This document shows positions 56,613-64,000 of a stretch of 64,000 bases of DNA, piece after piece (position 1 is the first letter of the stretch; every line of letters begins with the position of its first letter). Both the position numbers and the translations under genes were made by a program. The stretch spans positions 106-64,105 of the forward strand of contig NZ_JAEK01000011.1 of the NCBI RefSeq assembly GCF_000518865.1, written 5' to 3'. The stretch comes from Bacillus sp. J37 (GTDB lineage Bacteria > Bacillota > Bacilli > Bacillales > Bacillaceae). The notes beneath the pieces were generated by a model. It saw nothing but the letters and a program-made list of their open reading frames with translations, was not told the origin of the DNA and did not search any database.

Positions 56613-57908
56613 TTATTTTGCTAATGAATCTAAATGTTCAAAAAAAGTAGGGTATGAAACATCTATTGCATCCACACTTTCCAATTCAATAGGTTCATCC
56701 GTTATACAAGATGCAATCGCAAGCATCATGCCAATTCGGTGATCACCATGACTGGATACTTTAGCGTTTCCTGTTAGTTTAGTTTTACCGCTAATAATCA
56801 TTCCATCGTCAGTGGCTTGAATTGAAGCACCTATTTTCTTCAATTCACCAACAACGGTATCAATTCGATTTGTTTCTTTTACTTTTAATTCACTTGCATC
56901 TTTAATTATTGTGTCTCCTTCAGCTTGAGAAGCTAATAAAGCAATGACTGGTATTTCATCAATTAATTTAGGAATAAGATCTCCGCTAATTGTGGTACCT
57001 TTTAAAGAAGAAGTTCTGATCACAATGTCAGCTACAGGTTCATAAGTGTGACCTTCTTTTGGTGTAATTTCAAGTGAAGCACCCATTTGTTCCAGAACAT
57101 CCAAAATGCCGGTTCTGGTTGGATTAATGCCAACATTTTTTAATAAAATCTCACTATCAGGAACAATGGCTCCAGCGACAAGGAAAAAGGCAGCAGAAGA
57201 AATATCACCTGGTACAAATATATTTGTTGCTTGTAGGCTTTGGCCACCAACAATTGAAGCAGAGTTTTCGTCTTCCTTCACGTCTACACCAAAAGCTCTA
57301 AGCATTCTTTCAGTATGATCCCTGGATTTATGAGGTTCAGTTACCGTTGTTTCTTCATTTTTAGTATTTAAGCCAGCTAACAAAATGGCTGATTTTACCT
57401 GAGCACTCGCAACTGGTGAATGGTAATGAATTGCTTGCAAGTTTCCACCTCTAATAGATAGTGGTGTATACTGACCATCTTCTCTTCCATCAATTTTTGC
57501 TCCCATCATTCTTAAGGGGTTTGTTACACGGGACATCGGTCTTTTAGCGATTGATTCATCTCCAATAATACACGAATGAAAAGGTGCTCCTGCTAATATT
57601 CCCATCATTAATCTGGTTGTTGTTCCTGAGTTTCCAACATCCAATATTTCTGAAGGTTCCTTTAAGCCATCAAAACCATTTCCTTCAACAGTAACATGTC
57701 CTTCTTGAATATTAATTGCTACTCCCATTTTTTTAAAGCATGAAACCGTACTTAGGCAATCGGCTCCCATTAAAAAGTTGGAAATTTCTGTTTTACCATT
57801 AGCTATCGCTCCAAACATAACAGCACGATGTGAAATAGATTTATCACCAGGAATCTCGATTGTGCCTGTTAGCTGATTGATCTTCGATAGTTTTTTTGTC
57901 TCTACCAT
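56613..57908 (-). CDS. aroA: 3-phosphoshikimate 1-carboxyvinyltransferase (EPSP synthase)
   Basis: The sixth step of the shikimate pathway (named aroE in B. subtilis). 431 residues, two inverse alpha/beta domains. It has '[20 protein letters not shown]' (PEP site) and '[19 protein letters not shown]' (shikimate site), and the late '[13 protein letters not shown]'. It is the last gene of the supraoperon, 42 bp after tyrA. GAGGTG lies 5-6 nt before the ATG. Sequence looks class II (glyphosate-tolerant type possible), but this is uncertain. Confidence 0.97.
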   Translation of the reverse strand: MVETKKLSKINQLTGTIEIPGDKSISHRAVMFGAIANGKTEISNFLMGADCLSTVSCFKKMGVAINIQEGHVTVEGNGFDGLKEPSEILDVGNSGTTTRLMMGILAGAPFHSCIIGDESIAKRPMSRVTNPLRMMGAKIDGREDGQYTPLSIRGGNLQAIHYHSPVASAQVKSAILLAGLNTKNEETTVTEPHKSRDHTERMLRAFGVDVKEDENSASIVGGQSLQATNIFVPGDISSAAFFLVAGAIVPDSEILLKNVGINPTRTGILDVLEQMGASLEITPKEGHTYEPVADIVIRTSSLKGTTISGDLIPKLIDEIPVIALLASQAEGDTIIKDASELKVKETNRIDTVVGELKKIGASIQATDDGMIISGKTKLTGNAKVSSHGDHRIGMMLAIASCITDEPIELESVDAIDVSYPTFFEHLDSLAK

Positions 57909-57950
57909 GATTCCACCTCATCCATTCTTCCTATTGGATATTTAGACTCG

Positions 57951-59054
57951 TTACATCATAAACGTTTCATAAGAAGAGTATTTATTAATACATTTAATAG
58001 CAAGCTCCCGGTCCTTCTCAGTTTGAAAGCTCAATACTAGAACACCATAGATTTCTTCACGTGTTTCAACGATACGTATATTCGTTAAACTAATCTCTTC
58101 CTTCGCCAAGTATCCAGTAATTTCTGAGATAATTCCGGGATAATCAGGAACATCTACATATAAATCATAGAAGGAAGGAATTGCCCCTTTTTGTTTTTCA
58201 GGAAGACCATCACGATATTGTTTAGCTTGTTGAAAATAAGTAAATAGATTCTCTGATTCTTCCTTTGCAACAAGATTCTTTATTCGTTTCATTTCTAAGA
58301 TCCACTCGTCAAATAAATGCAATAATGGGCCTTTATTGTGAAGCAAAATATCACGCCACATAGAAGGATTACTTGAAGCTATCCTAGTAATATCCCGGAA
58401 ACCACCAGCAGCTAATCTCTTAACAAGTGGAAATTCCTCCTCATGATTCTTTGCTTGATACACCAGGCTGGCAGCAACAATATGTGGAAAATGACTAATT
58501 ACTCCTGTTACTTCATCATGTTCCTCTGGAGTCATTTCAATAAAGTTAGCTTTTGTCCCTTCAAGGACATCTTTTAAGCTTTGTACATCTTGGGGGGTTA
58601 CATATTTAGAAGGAGTTAATATGTAAAATGCATTTTCAAACAAATGTGGTTTTGCTGCTAAAATTCCCGATTTGTGTGAGCCGGCCATTGGATGACCGCC
58701 TATAAACTTTATTTTTCCATTCAGATGTTTGTTTGCACACTCTACAATCTTTACTTTCGTACTCCCAACATCTGTCACGATCACATCTTTTTTTAAGTTT
58801 TGTGATTTAAGTTCTTCAATAATGTTAATTGTTTGTTGAACTGGCGTAGAAAGAAAAATCATATCAATTGTTGAAAGGTCAGGAAATAGCTCTGTAGATA
58901 CCTCATCAATGGCACCTATTCTCCTGGCAAGATTAGCCTGCTCTACATTTATATCAAAACCGATGATATGAATAGTCGGATTTTTTTGTTTTATAGATAA
59001 TGCTATTGAGCCTCCTATTAACCCAAGGCCTATTAAATAAACTTTATTAACCAT
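57951..59054 (-). CDS. tyrA: Prephenate dehydrogenase with ACT domain
   Basis: Converts prephenate to 4-hydroxyphenylpyruvate in tyrosine synthesis. About 367 residues: NAD-binding GLGLIGGSIAL near residue 9, the conserved 'FIGGHPMAGSHKSGILAAK', and a C-terminal ACT domain ('DVPDYPGIISEITGYLAKEE') for Tyr feedback inhibition. I start it at ATG 59054, with AAGGTG 9 nt upstream; the version from 59099 adds 15 residues without support. It lies between hisC and aroA. Confidence 0.95.
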   Translation of the reverse strand: MVNKVYLIGLGLIGGSIALSIKQKNPTIHIIGFDINVEQANLARRIGAIDEVSTELFPDLSTIDMIFLSTPVQQTINIIEELKSQNLKKDVIVTDVGSTKVKIVECANKHLNGKIKFIGGHPMAGSHKSGILAAKPHLFENAFYILTPSKYVTPQDVQSLKDVLEGTKANFIEMTPEEHDEVTGVISHFPHIVAASLVYQAKNHEEEFPLVKRLAAGGFRDITRIASSNPSMWRDILLHNKGPLLHLFDEWILEMKRIKNLVAKEESENLFTYFQQAKQYRDGLPEKQKGAIPSFYDLYVDVPDYPGIISEITGYLAKEEISLTNIRIVETREEIYGVLVLSFQTEKDRELAIKCINKYSSYETFMM

Positions 59055-59115
59055 TTCTGTAATCACCTTTTTTGGCCTATCATCAATGAGGCTATTCATT
59101 AATTTATATTACATT

Positions 59116-59165
59116 TAAAAAGAGGGTACTTCTAAGCTTATACTAAATTTAGACTAGTACCCTCT
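59116..59165 (-). terminator. Terminator-like hairpin between hisC and tyrA
   Basis: On the minus strand AGAGGGTACT and AGTACCCTCT form a perfect 10-bp stem with inner TCTAA/TTAGA pairing, followed by TTTTTAAATG. It lies after the hisC stop and inside what is one transcript in B. subtilis. Confidence 0.75.
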
Positions 59166-59171
59166 GGATTA

Positions 59172-60254
59172 TTATTGAACAAAATCTTTTAATGCTTCGA
59201 TGATTTCTTCATTTTGCTGCGTATTTCCAACTGTAATACGTAAGTGTGTTGGGAAACCAAGAGCATTACCTGAGCGAACAATATATCCCTTTTTCAGTAA
59301 AGCTTGAAAGACCTCATCAGAATCTCTGTTAAAGTTAATTAAAATAAAATTCCCTTCTGATTGATAGCATTCAAGTCCCATCTCTTCACAGAAATCGTAA
59401 AATTGCTTTAAGCCTTTTTTATTCTTTTCGCGACACTCAGCTACAAACTCTGCATCATCTAATGCAGCTATTGCAGCAGCCTGGGCAACTCTGCTTGTAT
59501 TGAAAGGCTCTCTGGCAGGTTCTATTTTTCTTATTAATTCTGTATTCCCAATCCCATAACCTACACGTAATGCAGCAAGTCCATACGCTTTAGAAAATGT
59601 ACGCAGGATCATAAGGTTTGGATAATCATTAATCCATTCTATTGTTTGTGGATAATCATCTGCTACAACGTATTCAAAATAAGCCTCATCTACAACTATT
59701 AGTACATGTTTAGGTACCTTACTTATGAAATCCAATAAAATTTCCCGGTTTATATATGTACCCGTTGGATTATTAGGTGTACATACCCATATAACTGTTG
59801 TCTTTTCATCAATTTGCTCAAGCATTGCATCTAAGTCATGATGTCCCTCTACTAATGGAACTTCTCTAATTTGAGCTCCTTCTATCACAGCATTATGTTT
59901 ATATTGCGGAAATGTTGGTGTAGCCATAACTGTGTTTGTTTCTTGGTTTAATAGAGCACGACTTATTATTTGAACGATCTCGTCTGATCCATTTCCAAAG
60001 ATCAATTGCTCCTCTTTTACACCTAGATGGTCTGCCAGCTTCGAACGAAGCAGAGCACTATATCCATCAGGATAGATAGCCAATTGTTCCAGTTCATCTA
60101 CAATCGCTTGTTTAGCTTTTGGTGAGCACCCATAAGGATTTTCATTTGAAGCAAGCTTTACAACCTTAGATAAATTATATTCTCTTTTTACCTCTTCTAT
60201 AGGTTTACCAGGCTGATACGGCTTTAAAGTTAATAACTGTTCTTTTACATGCAA
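59172..60254 (-). CDS. hisC: Histidinol-phosphate aminotransferase
   Basis: A 360-residue PLP enzyme that serves histidine synthesis and, in bacilli, also tyrosine/phenylalanine transamination. The PLP lysine is in [17 protein letters not shown], the substrate pocket in LASNENPYG, and NNPTG is intact. I start it at TTG 60254 (GAGGTG 6 nt upstream), which gives exactly the length I recall for B. subtilis HisC; the frame runs on to 60284 without a ribosome binding site. It lies between trpA and tyrA in the supraoperon. Confidence 0.96.
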   Translation of the reverse strand: MHVKEQLLTLKPYQPGKPIEEVKREYNLSKVVKLASNENPYGCSPKAKQAIVDELEQLAIYPDGYSALLRSKLADHLGVKEEQLIFGNGSDEIVQIISRALLNQETNTVMATPTFPQYKHNAVIEGAQIREVPLVEGHHDLDAMLEQIDEKTTVIWVCTPNNPTGTYINREILLDFISKVPKHVLIVVDEAYFEYVVADDYPQTIEWINDYPNLMILRTFSKAYGLAALRVGYGIGNTELIRKIEPAREPFNTSRVAQAAAIAALDDAEFVAECREKNKKGLKQFYDFCEEMGLECYQSEGNFILINFNRDSDEVFQALLKKGYIVRSGNALGFPTHLRITVGNTQQNEEIIEALKDFVQ

Positions 60255-60276
60255 AGCAAACACCTCTTTTAAGTAT

Positions 60277-60329
60277 GTAAACAATAATTGAGTTCAATTG
60301 CCTATTTAAACACACACTCTATTGTTTAC
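60277..60329. repeat. Inverted repeat between trpA and hisC
   Basis: GTAAACAATA (60277-60286) and TATTGTTTAC (60320-60329) are perfect 10-bp arms about 33 bp apart. There is no T run, so it is not a plain terminator. It could be an operator or an mRNA hairpin near the hisC start. Confidence 0.4.
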
Positions 60330-60356
60330 TATCATGAAATTATCATTCTATGAAAG

Positions 60357-61160
60357 TCATTTCATTTCGTTGACCAAAACAAATGTCTTGGCAAACTTTT
60401 TAAAGTCTTCAATTGCTTGTTGACGCCCTTCTTCATCCAGTAGAGTTGTTTGAAGGCGTTCAATTTCTCGCACCAAAGCACTTCCAACTACAACACCGTC
60501 ACATATGTTTGAGAGTTGTTCTACTTGTTCTCGTGAAGATACACCAAAACCAACTACAACAGGAACAGAACTGTAACTTTTTACTTCTTCTAGAAACGAT
60601 GTTATTGATTCATCAAAGTTCTTTCTAACACCTGTTACCCCTAATGATGAAACACAATAAATAAATCCTTCTGCAGCCTCTGCGATCATCTTAATTCTAC
60701 TTGATGACGTAGGAGCTACCAACGAAATAAACGAGATAGAATGTTCCTTACATTTTTGCCTTAATTCTCCACTTTCCTCAAATGGAATATCGGGAATTAA
60801 TAAACCGTCTATTGTGTTTTCCCGCAGTAAAGCGAAAAAGGATTCCTGATTTAATTGTAACACAGGATTATAATACGTAAAGAGTATTATTGGAATGTTC
60901 AGGCCTTTTTTTCTCATTTTCGGTACTAGTTTCATAGCCTCTATGATGTTTATTCCATTTTTCAACGCACGACTAGATGCTTTTTGAATAACCGGCCCGT
61001 CTGCAACAGGATCAGAATACGGGATTCCTAATTCAATTGCTGATGCACCTGCATCTTGAAGTGCAATAGCTAAGTCAACAGTTACGTCAGAATGTGGATC
61101 ACCGGCTGTAATAAACGGGATGAATAATTGGCTGTTTATCGACTGTTTAAAAAGGGTCAT
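60357..61160 (-). CDS. trpA: Tryptophan synthase alpha chain
   Basis: A 267-residue TIM barrel that cleaves indole-3-glycerol phosphate to indole, which is channelled to TrpB. Catalytic Glu and Asp lie in [17 protein letters not shown]; the phosphate site is '[13 protein letters not shown]'. Its ATG overlaps the trpB stop by 4 bp. The order trpB-trpA-hisC is as in B. subtilis. The C-terminal tail ends LVNEMK. No anomaly. Confidence 0.97.
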   Translation of the reverse strand: MTLFKQSINSQLFIPFITAGDPHSDVTVDLAIALQDAGASAIELGIPYSDPVADGPVIQKASSRALKNGINIIEAMKLVPKMRKKGLNIPIILFTYYNPVLQLNQESFFALLRENTIDGLLIPDIPFEESGELRQKCKEHSISFISLVAPTSSSRIKMIAEAAEGFIYCVSSLGVTGVRKNFDESITSFLEEVKSYSSVPVVVGFGVSSREQVEQLSNICDGVVVGSALVREIERLQTTLLDEEGRQQAIEDFKKFAKTFVLVNEMK

Positions 61161-62353
61161 GCTTTTCCAACCTCCTTATAATGAGCCATTAACGTATGAA
61201 CATCCTTGTCTCCTCTTCCCGATAAACAAACCAATATACTTTCGTCCTCGTTCATTTTTTTTGCATGGCTAAATGCGGTGGAAAGAGCATGTGCTGATTC
61301 TATTGCAGCTAAAATACCTTCCTCTTTTGCTAGTAGCTCTAATGCATCGAGTGCCTCTTGATCTGTAACACTCTCATATTTCACACGCCCTGTACTTGCT
61401 AAATGTGCATGTTCAGGTCCTATACCTGGATAATCCAATCCCGCTGAAATTGAATATGGTTCGATAATTTGACCATATTCATCTTGTAGGAGATATGTTA
61501 ATGAGCCATGGAGAACACCCCTTGTCCCTTTTGTAATAGTAGCAGCATGCAAATCAGTTTCTACACCTTTTCCAGCTGCTTCTGCACCTACTAATTCAAC
61601 TTCATCCGGTAAGAAAGCAGCAAACATACCAATCGCATTACTTCCACCACCAACACAAGCTACTACCTTTGTCGGTAAAGAGCCCTCGATATTGTAGAAT
61701 TGTTCCCTTGCTTCATCCCCTATCACACGTTGAAATTCGCGAACAATATATGGATAAGGATGTGGTCCTACAACAGAACCAATGATATAAAAATGATCTG
61801 AACAATGCTGTACCCAATAGCGCATCGCTTCATTTGTTGCATCTTTTAACGTTTTATTTCCACTTGTTACAGGGATTACCTCAGCACCCAGAAGTTGCAT
61901 TCTAAACACATTTAACTCTTGGCGTCTAACATCTTCTTCTCCCATAAACACTTTACATTCCATACCAAACTTTGCTGCAACTGTTGCGGTAGCCACTCCA
62001 TGCTGTCCTGCTCCTGTTTCAGCAATAACTTTCGTTTTTCCCATGCGTTTAGCCAATAAAACCTGCCCGATTGCATTATTAATTTTATGTGCTCCAGTAT
62101 GGTTTAAATCTTCACGCTTCAGGTAGATTTTTGCTCCACCCAATTTATTTGTTACATTCCCGGCAAAAGTAACCGTTGTTGGTCTACCTGAATACTCTTT
62201 TAGTAAATAATGATATTCCTCTAAAAATTCAGGGTCATTCATTGCTTCTATATGCGCTTGTTCAATTTCTGCTAATGGTGTCATAAGAGTTTCCGGAACA
62301 AAACGTCCTCCAAAATCACCGTAACGACCATTTTCATCTGGATATATTGACAT
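61157..62353 (-). CDS. trpB: Tryptophan synthase beta chain
   Basis: A 398-residue PLP enzyme joining indole and serine to give tryptophan. PLP lysine K90 is in [13 protein letters not shown], and the phosphate loop is '[13 protein letters not shown]'. N-terminus typical ([14 protein letters not shown]). The start codon lies inside the end of trpF (20-bp overlap), so translation is coupled. Confidence 0.98.
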   Translation of the reverse strand: MSIYPDENGRYGDFGGRFVPETLMTPLAEIEQAHIEAMNDPEFLEEYHYLLKEYSGRPTTVTFAGNVTNKLGGAKIYLKREDLNHTGAHKINNAIGQVLLAKRMGKTKVIAETGAGQHGVATATVAAKFGMECKVFMGEEDVRRQELNVFRMQLLGAEVIPVTSGNKTLKDATNEAMRYWVQHCSDHFYIIGSVVGPHPYPYIVREFQRVIGDEAREQFYNIEGSLPTKVVACVGGGSNAIGMFAAFLPDEVELVGAEAAGKGVETDLHAATITKGTRGVLHGSLTYLLQDEYGQIIEPYSISAGLDYPGIGPEHAHLASTGRVKYESVTDQEALDALELLAKEEGILAAIESAHALSTAFSHAKKMNEDESILVCLSGRGDKDVHTLMAHYKEVGKA

Positions 62354-62987
62354 ACTGTAACACCCTTTCTTCGATCTTATAGACCTTTTCGCTACTCTTT
62401 TTTTGATTTATTTCAATTCCGCTGGATAAGTCAATTCCTTGTGGATGTAGGGATAATAATTCACTTATATTTTTTTCATTCACACCACCGGCAATCAAAC
62501 AAATCTTTTTAAGCCGATTTGCCAAATCAATGTATTGTGGTACAGCATCCCAATCAAACCTTACACCCGTGCCACCCCACTGACCCTTCGTTCTAGAGTC
62601 GATAACAAAACCATCAATAACTGAATGGTAATGCTCCATTTCCTCTATTGTTTTGTCATGATGATGAAGTGCCTTCCAAAGTTGACCGTCGAAGGAATGA
62701 CCAATGCGTCTGATTTGATCTATAGTTTCGTTACCATGAAATTGAATAACATCAACAGGTACATGTTTCAAAACGTTCTCAATTTCATCATCAGTAGGAT
62801 TTACAAAGACTGCGACAATTTTCTTTGTTGTGTCTACTTCCTCTAACCATTCGGCAACTAACAATGGATCGACCTTTCTCTTGCTTTCAGCAAATATAAA
62901 TCCGATATAATCAGCAAGAGAATGACAGACCACTTTAAGATCATTTAGATTTTGAACACCGCAAAACTTAATAACAGGTTTATTCAT
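62334..62987 (-). CDS. trpF: Phosphoribosylanthranilate isomerase
   Basis: A TIM-barrel enzyme for the third step of Trp synthesis, about 217 residues. The catalytic Cys and phosphate-site features are in [13 protein letters not shown], and '[12 protein letters not shown]' plus 'GIDLSSGIE' complete the phosphate site. I start it at ATG 62987 (GGTGAG 7 nt upstream), four codons inside the longer frame. It overlaps both trpC (8 bp) and trpB (20 bp). Confidence 0.96.
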   Translation of the reverse strand: MNKPVIKFCGVQNLNDLKVVCHSLADYIGFIFAESKRKVDPLLVAEWLEEVDTTKKIVAVFVNPTDDEIENVLKHVPVDVIQFHGNETIDQIRRIGHSFDGQLWKALHHHDKTIEEMEHYHSVIDGFVIDSRTKGQWGGTGVRFDWDAVPQYIDLANRLKKICLIAGGVNEKNISELLSLHPQGIDLSSGIEINQKKSSEKVYKIEERVLQYVNISR

Positions 62988-63744
62988 AAACAGACTCACC
63001 GAACAATTCCTTTATGGCGATTGTTTGATCCTCTTTTCTCATTAACGATTCACCGACTAAAACAGCATTTGCCCCAAATTGCTGGACCAAGTCCAAATCT
63101 TCATTTGTATAAATACCACTTTCACTAACAAGAAGTGTATCTTGTGGAATAGATGAAATCATTCCACTTAATTGATGAATATTCGTTTCGAATGTTTTTA
63201 AATTTCGGTTATTAACCCCAAGAATCTTTGGCTTAATGACCTTCAAAACCTGTTCAAGATAATGTTGATCATGTACTTCCACAAGAACGTCCAGTCCAAT
63301 TTCCTCTGCATGAATATATAATTCTTTTAATAAAGAAGGCTCTAGTGCTTCACCTATTAACAATACAGCGTCTGCACCGATGTGCTTTGCTTCGATTATT
63401 TGTTTAGAGTTAATAATAAAGTCCTTTCTTAACACAGGTAGTTTCACAGCCTTTTTCACTTCTGTAAGGTATTCCTTTTTCCCTTGAAAATATGGGGTAT
63501 CGGTAAGAACTGATAAACAATCCGCTCCTCCTTGTTCATATGCTTTTGCAATGGTAACCGGATGGAAATCCGGTTTAATTAATCCTTTTGAAGGTGATGC
63601 TTTTTTCACTTCAGCAATCAATGCTACTCTACGATTTGGTTTGGTTAAAGCCTGTAAAAAAGAACGATGCGGCAGTCCTTCATTTTCCGGTATGATTAAC
63701 TGTTTAATTTCCTCTTTTTTTGTTTCAAGAATTTGTTCAAGCAT
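62980..63744 (-). CDS. trpC: Indole-3-glycerol-phosphate synthase
   Basis: A 254-residue TIM barrel that closes the indole ring. Substrate-binding segments are [13 protein letters not shown], '[14 protein letters not shown]' and '[14 protein letters not shown]', all standard. The gene overlaps trpD by 8 bp and trpF by 8 bp, so the set is translationally coupled. The catalytic Lys and Glu in KKASPS and VLVEVHD are present. Confidence 0.97.
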   Translation of the reverse strand: MLEQILETKKEEIKQLIIPENEGLPHRSFLQALTKPNRRVALIAEVKKASPSKGLIKPDFHPVTIAKAYEQGGADCLSVLTDTPYFQGKKEYLTEVKKAVKLPVLRKDFIINSKQIIEAKHIGADAVLLIGEALEPSLLKELYIHAEEIGLDVLVEVHDQHYLEQVLKVIKPKILGVNNRNLKTFETNIHQLSGMISSIPQDTLLVSESGIYTNEDLDLVQQFGANAVLVGESLMRKEDQTIAIKELFGESVYE

Positions 63745-64000
63745 AATGCTCCTCCTGCTGATGACGTAATGATCTTAATTGCTTGTATGCAGAACCATTT
63801 TTTATTGCTTCTTTCGCTAAAATAACACCCATATCTAATGTAGGGACTTGATTAGCGACATATAGTGCTGCACCGGCATTAAGAGCAACTATATTCTCGG
63901 CACTAACTGGTCCTTCTCCTTTTAAGATTTGTTCAATTAACAACGCACTTTCTTCTGCATTAGACACTTGAATTTCATCTATAATGCCACTATTTAACCC
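63737..64000 (-). CDS. trpD: Anthranilate phosphoribosyltransferase, C-terminal part
   Basis: Partial gene cut by the right window edge; the frame is open from base 64000 and ends at 63737. The visible 87 codons read [19 protein letters not shown] and then the TrpD C-terminal features '[20 protein letters not shown]' and '[19 protein letters not shown]'. This enzyme attaches PRPP to anthranilate. The apparent start at 63967 is an internal GTG, not the true start. It overlaps trpC by 8 bp. Confidence 0.95.
   Translation of the reverse strand, partial: GLNSGIIDEIQVSNAEESALLIEQILKGEGPVSAENIVALNAGAALYVANQVPTLDMGVILAKEAIKNGSAYKQLRSLRHQQEEHYA

Overview
The window looks like the chromosome of a low-GC, endospore-forming member of the Bacillaceae. 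The evidence is gene order that follows the Bacillus subtilis xpt-to-trp region almost gene for gene, several spore genes (cotD, yppG, csgA, sspM, ypjB), AGGAGG-type ribosome binding sites with frequent TTG/GTG starts, a type B RNase P RNA and bacillithiol synthesis genes. No tRNA, rRNA or CRISPR array was seen.

Region 1 (1-9.6 kb) is accessory. It holds a frameshifted cardiolipin synthase cut by the window edge, a DUF421 (YetF-like) membrane protein, a Tn3-family transposase and resolvase with one recognisable terminal inverted repeat (2459-2497), a DUF3231 protein, a cold-shock protein and two small membrane proteins. The cls + DUF421 pair beside a Tn3-type transposase recalls the mobile spore-heat-resistance (spoVA-2mob) elements of bacilli, although no spoVA gene is in view.

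Region 2 (9.6-29 kb, mostly minus strand) has xpt-pbuX under a guanine riboswitch, an M32 carboxypeptidase (ypwA), a DinG-like helicase (ypvA), ypsC, rnpB, gpsB, ypsA, cotD, the mrfAB repair pair and ypqE. A cluster of small genes follows that is probably sporulation-linked: a ybxH-like gene, csgA, an Acb2/Tad1-hairpin-like protein, a gamma-SASP-like protein, yppG, yppE, a yppD-position gene, sspM and yppC. A structured repeat of about 80 bp occurs twice (11659 and 25894).

Region 3 (29-48 kb) is housekeeping. It holds recU-ponA (plus strand), then ypoC-nth-dnaD, asnS, ypmB-ypmA, dinG, panBCD behind a long structured leader, and cca-birA, bshB1-bshA, mgsA, dapB and ypjD. The aspB gene that lies between asnS and ypmB in B. 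subtilis is absent.

Region 4 (48-64 kb) holds ypjC, ypjB, ypjA, the menaquinol:cytochrome c reductase operon qcrABC, ypiF, ypiB, ypiA, an unrecognised 304-residue protein, and the aromatic supraoperon trpD(partial)-C-F-B-A-hisC-tyrA-aroA. The trp genes overlap each other, and a strong terminator-like hairpin separates hisC from tyrA.
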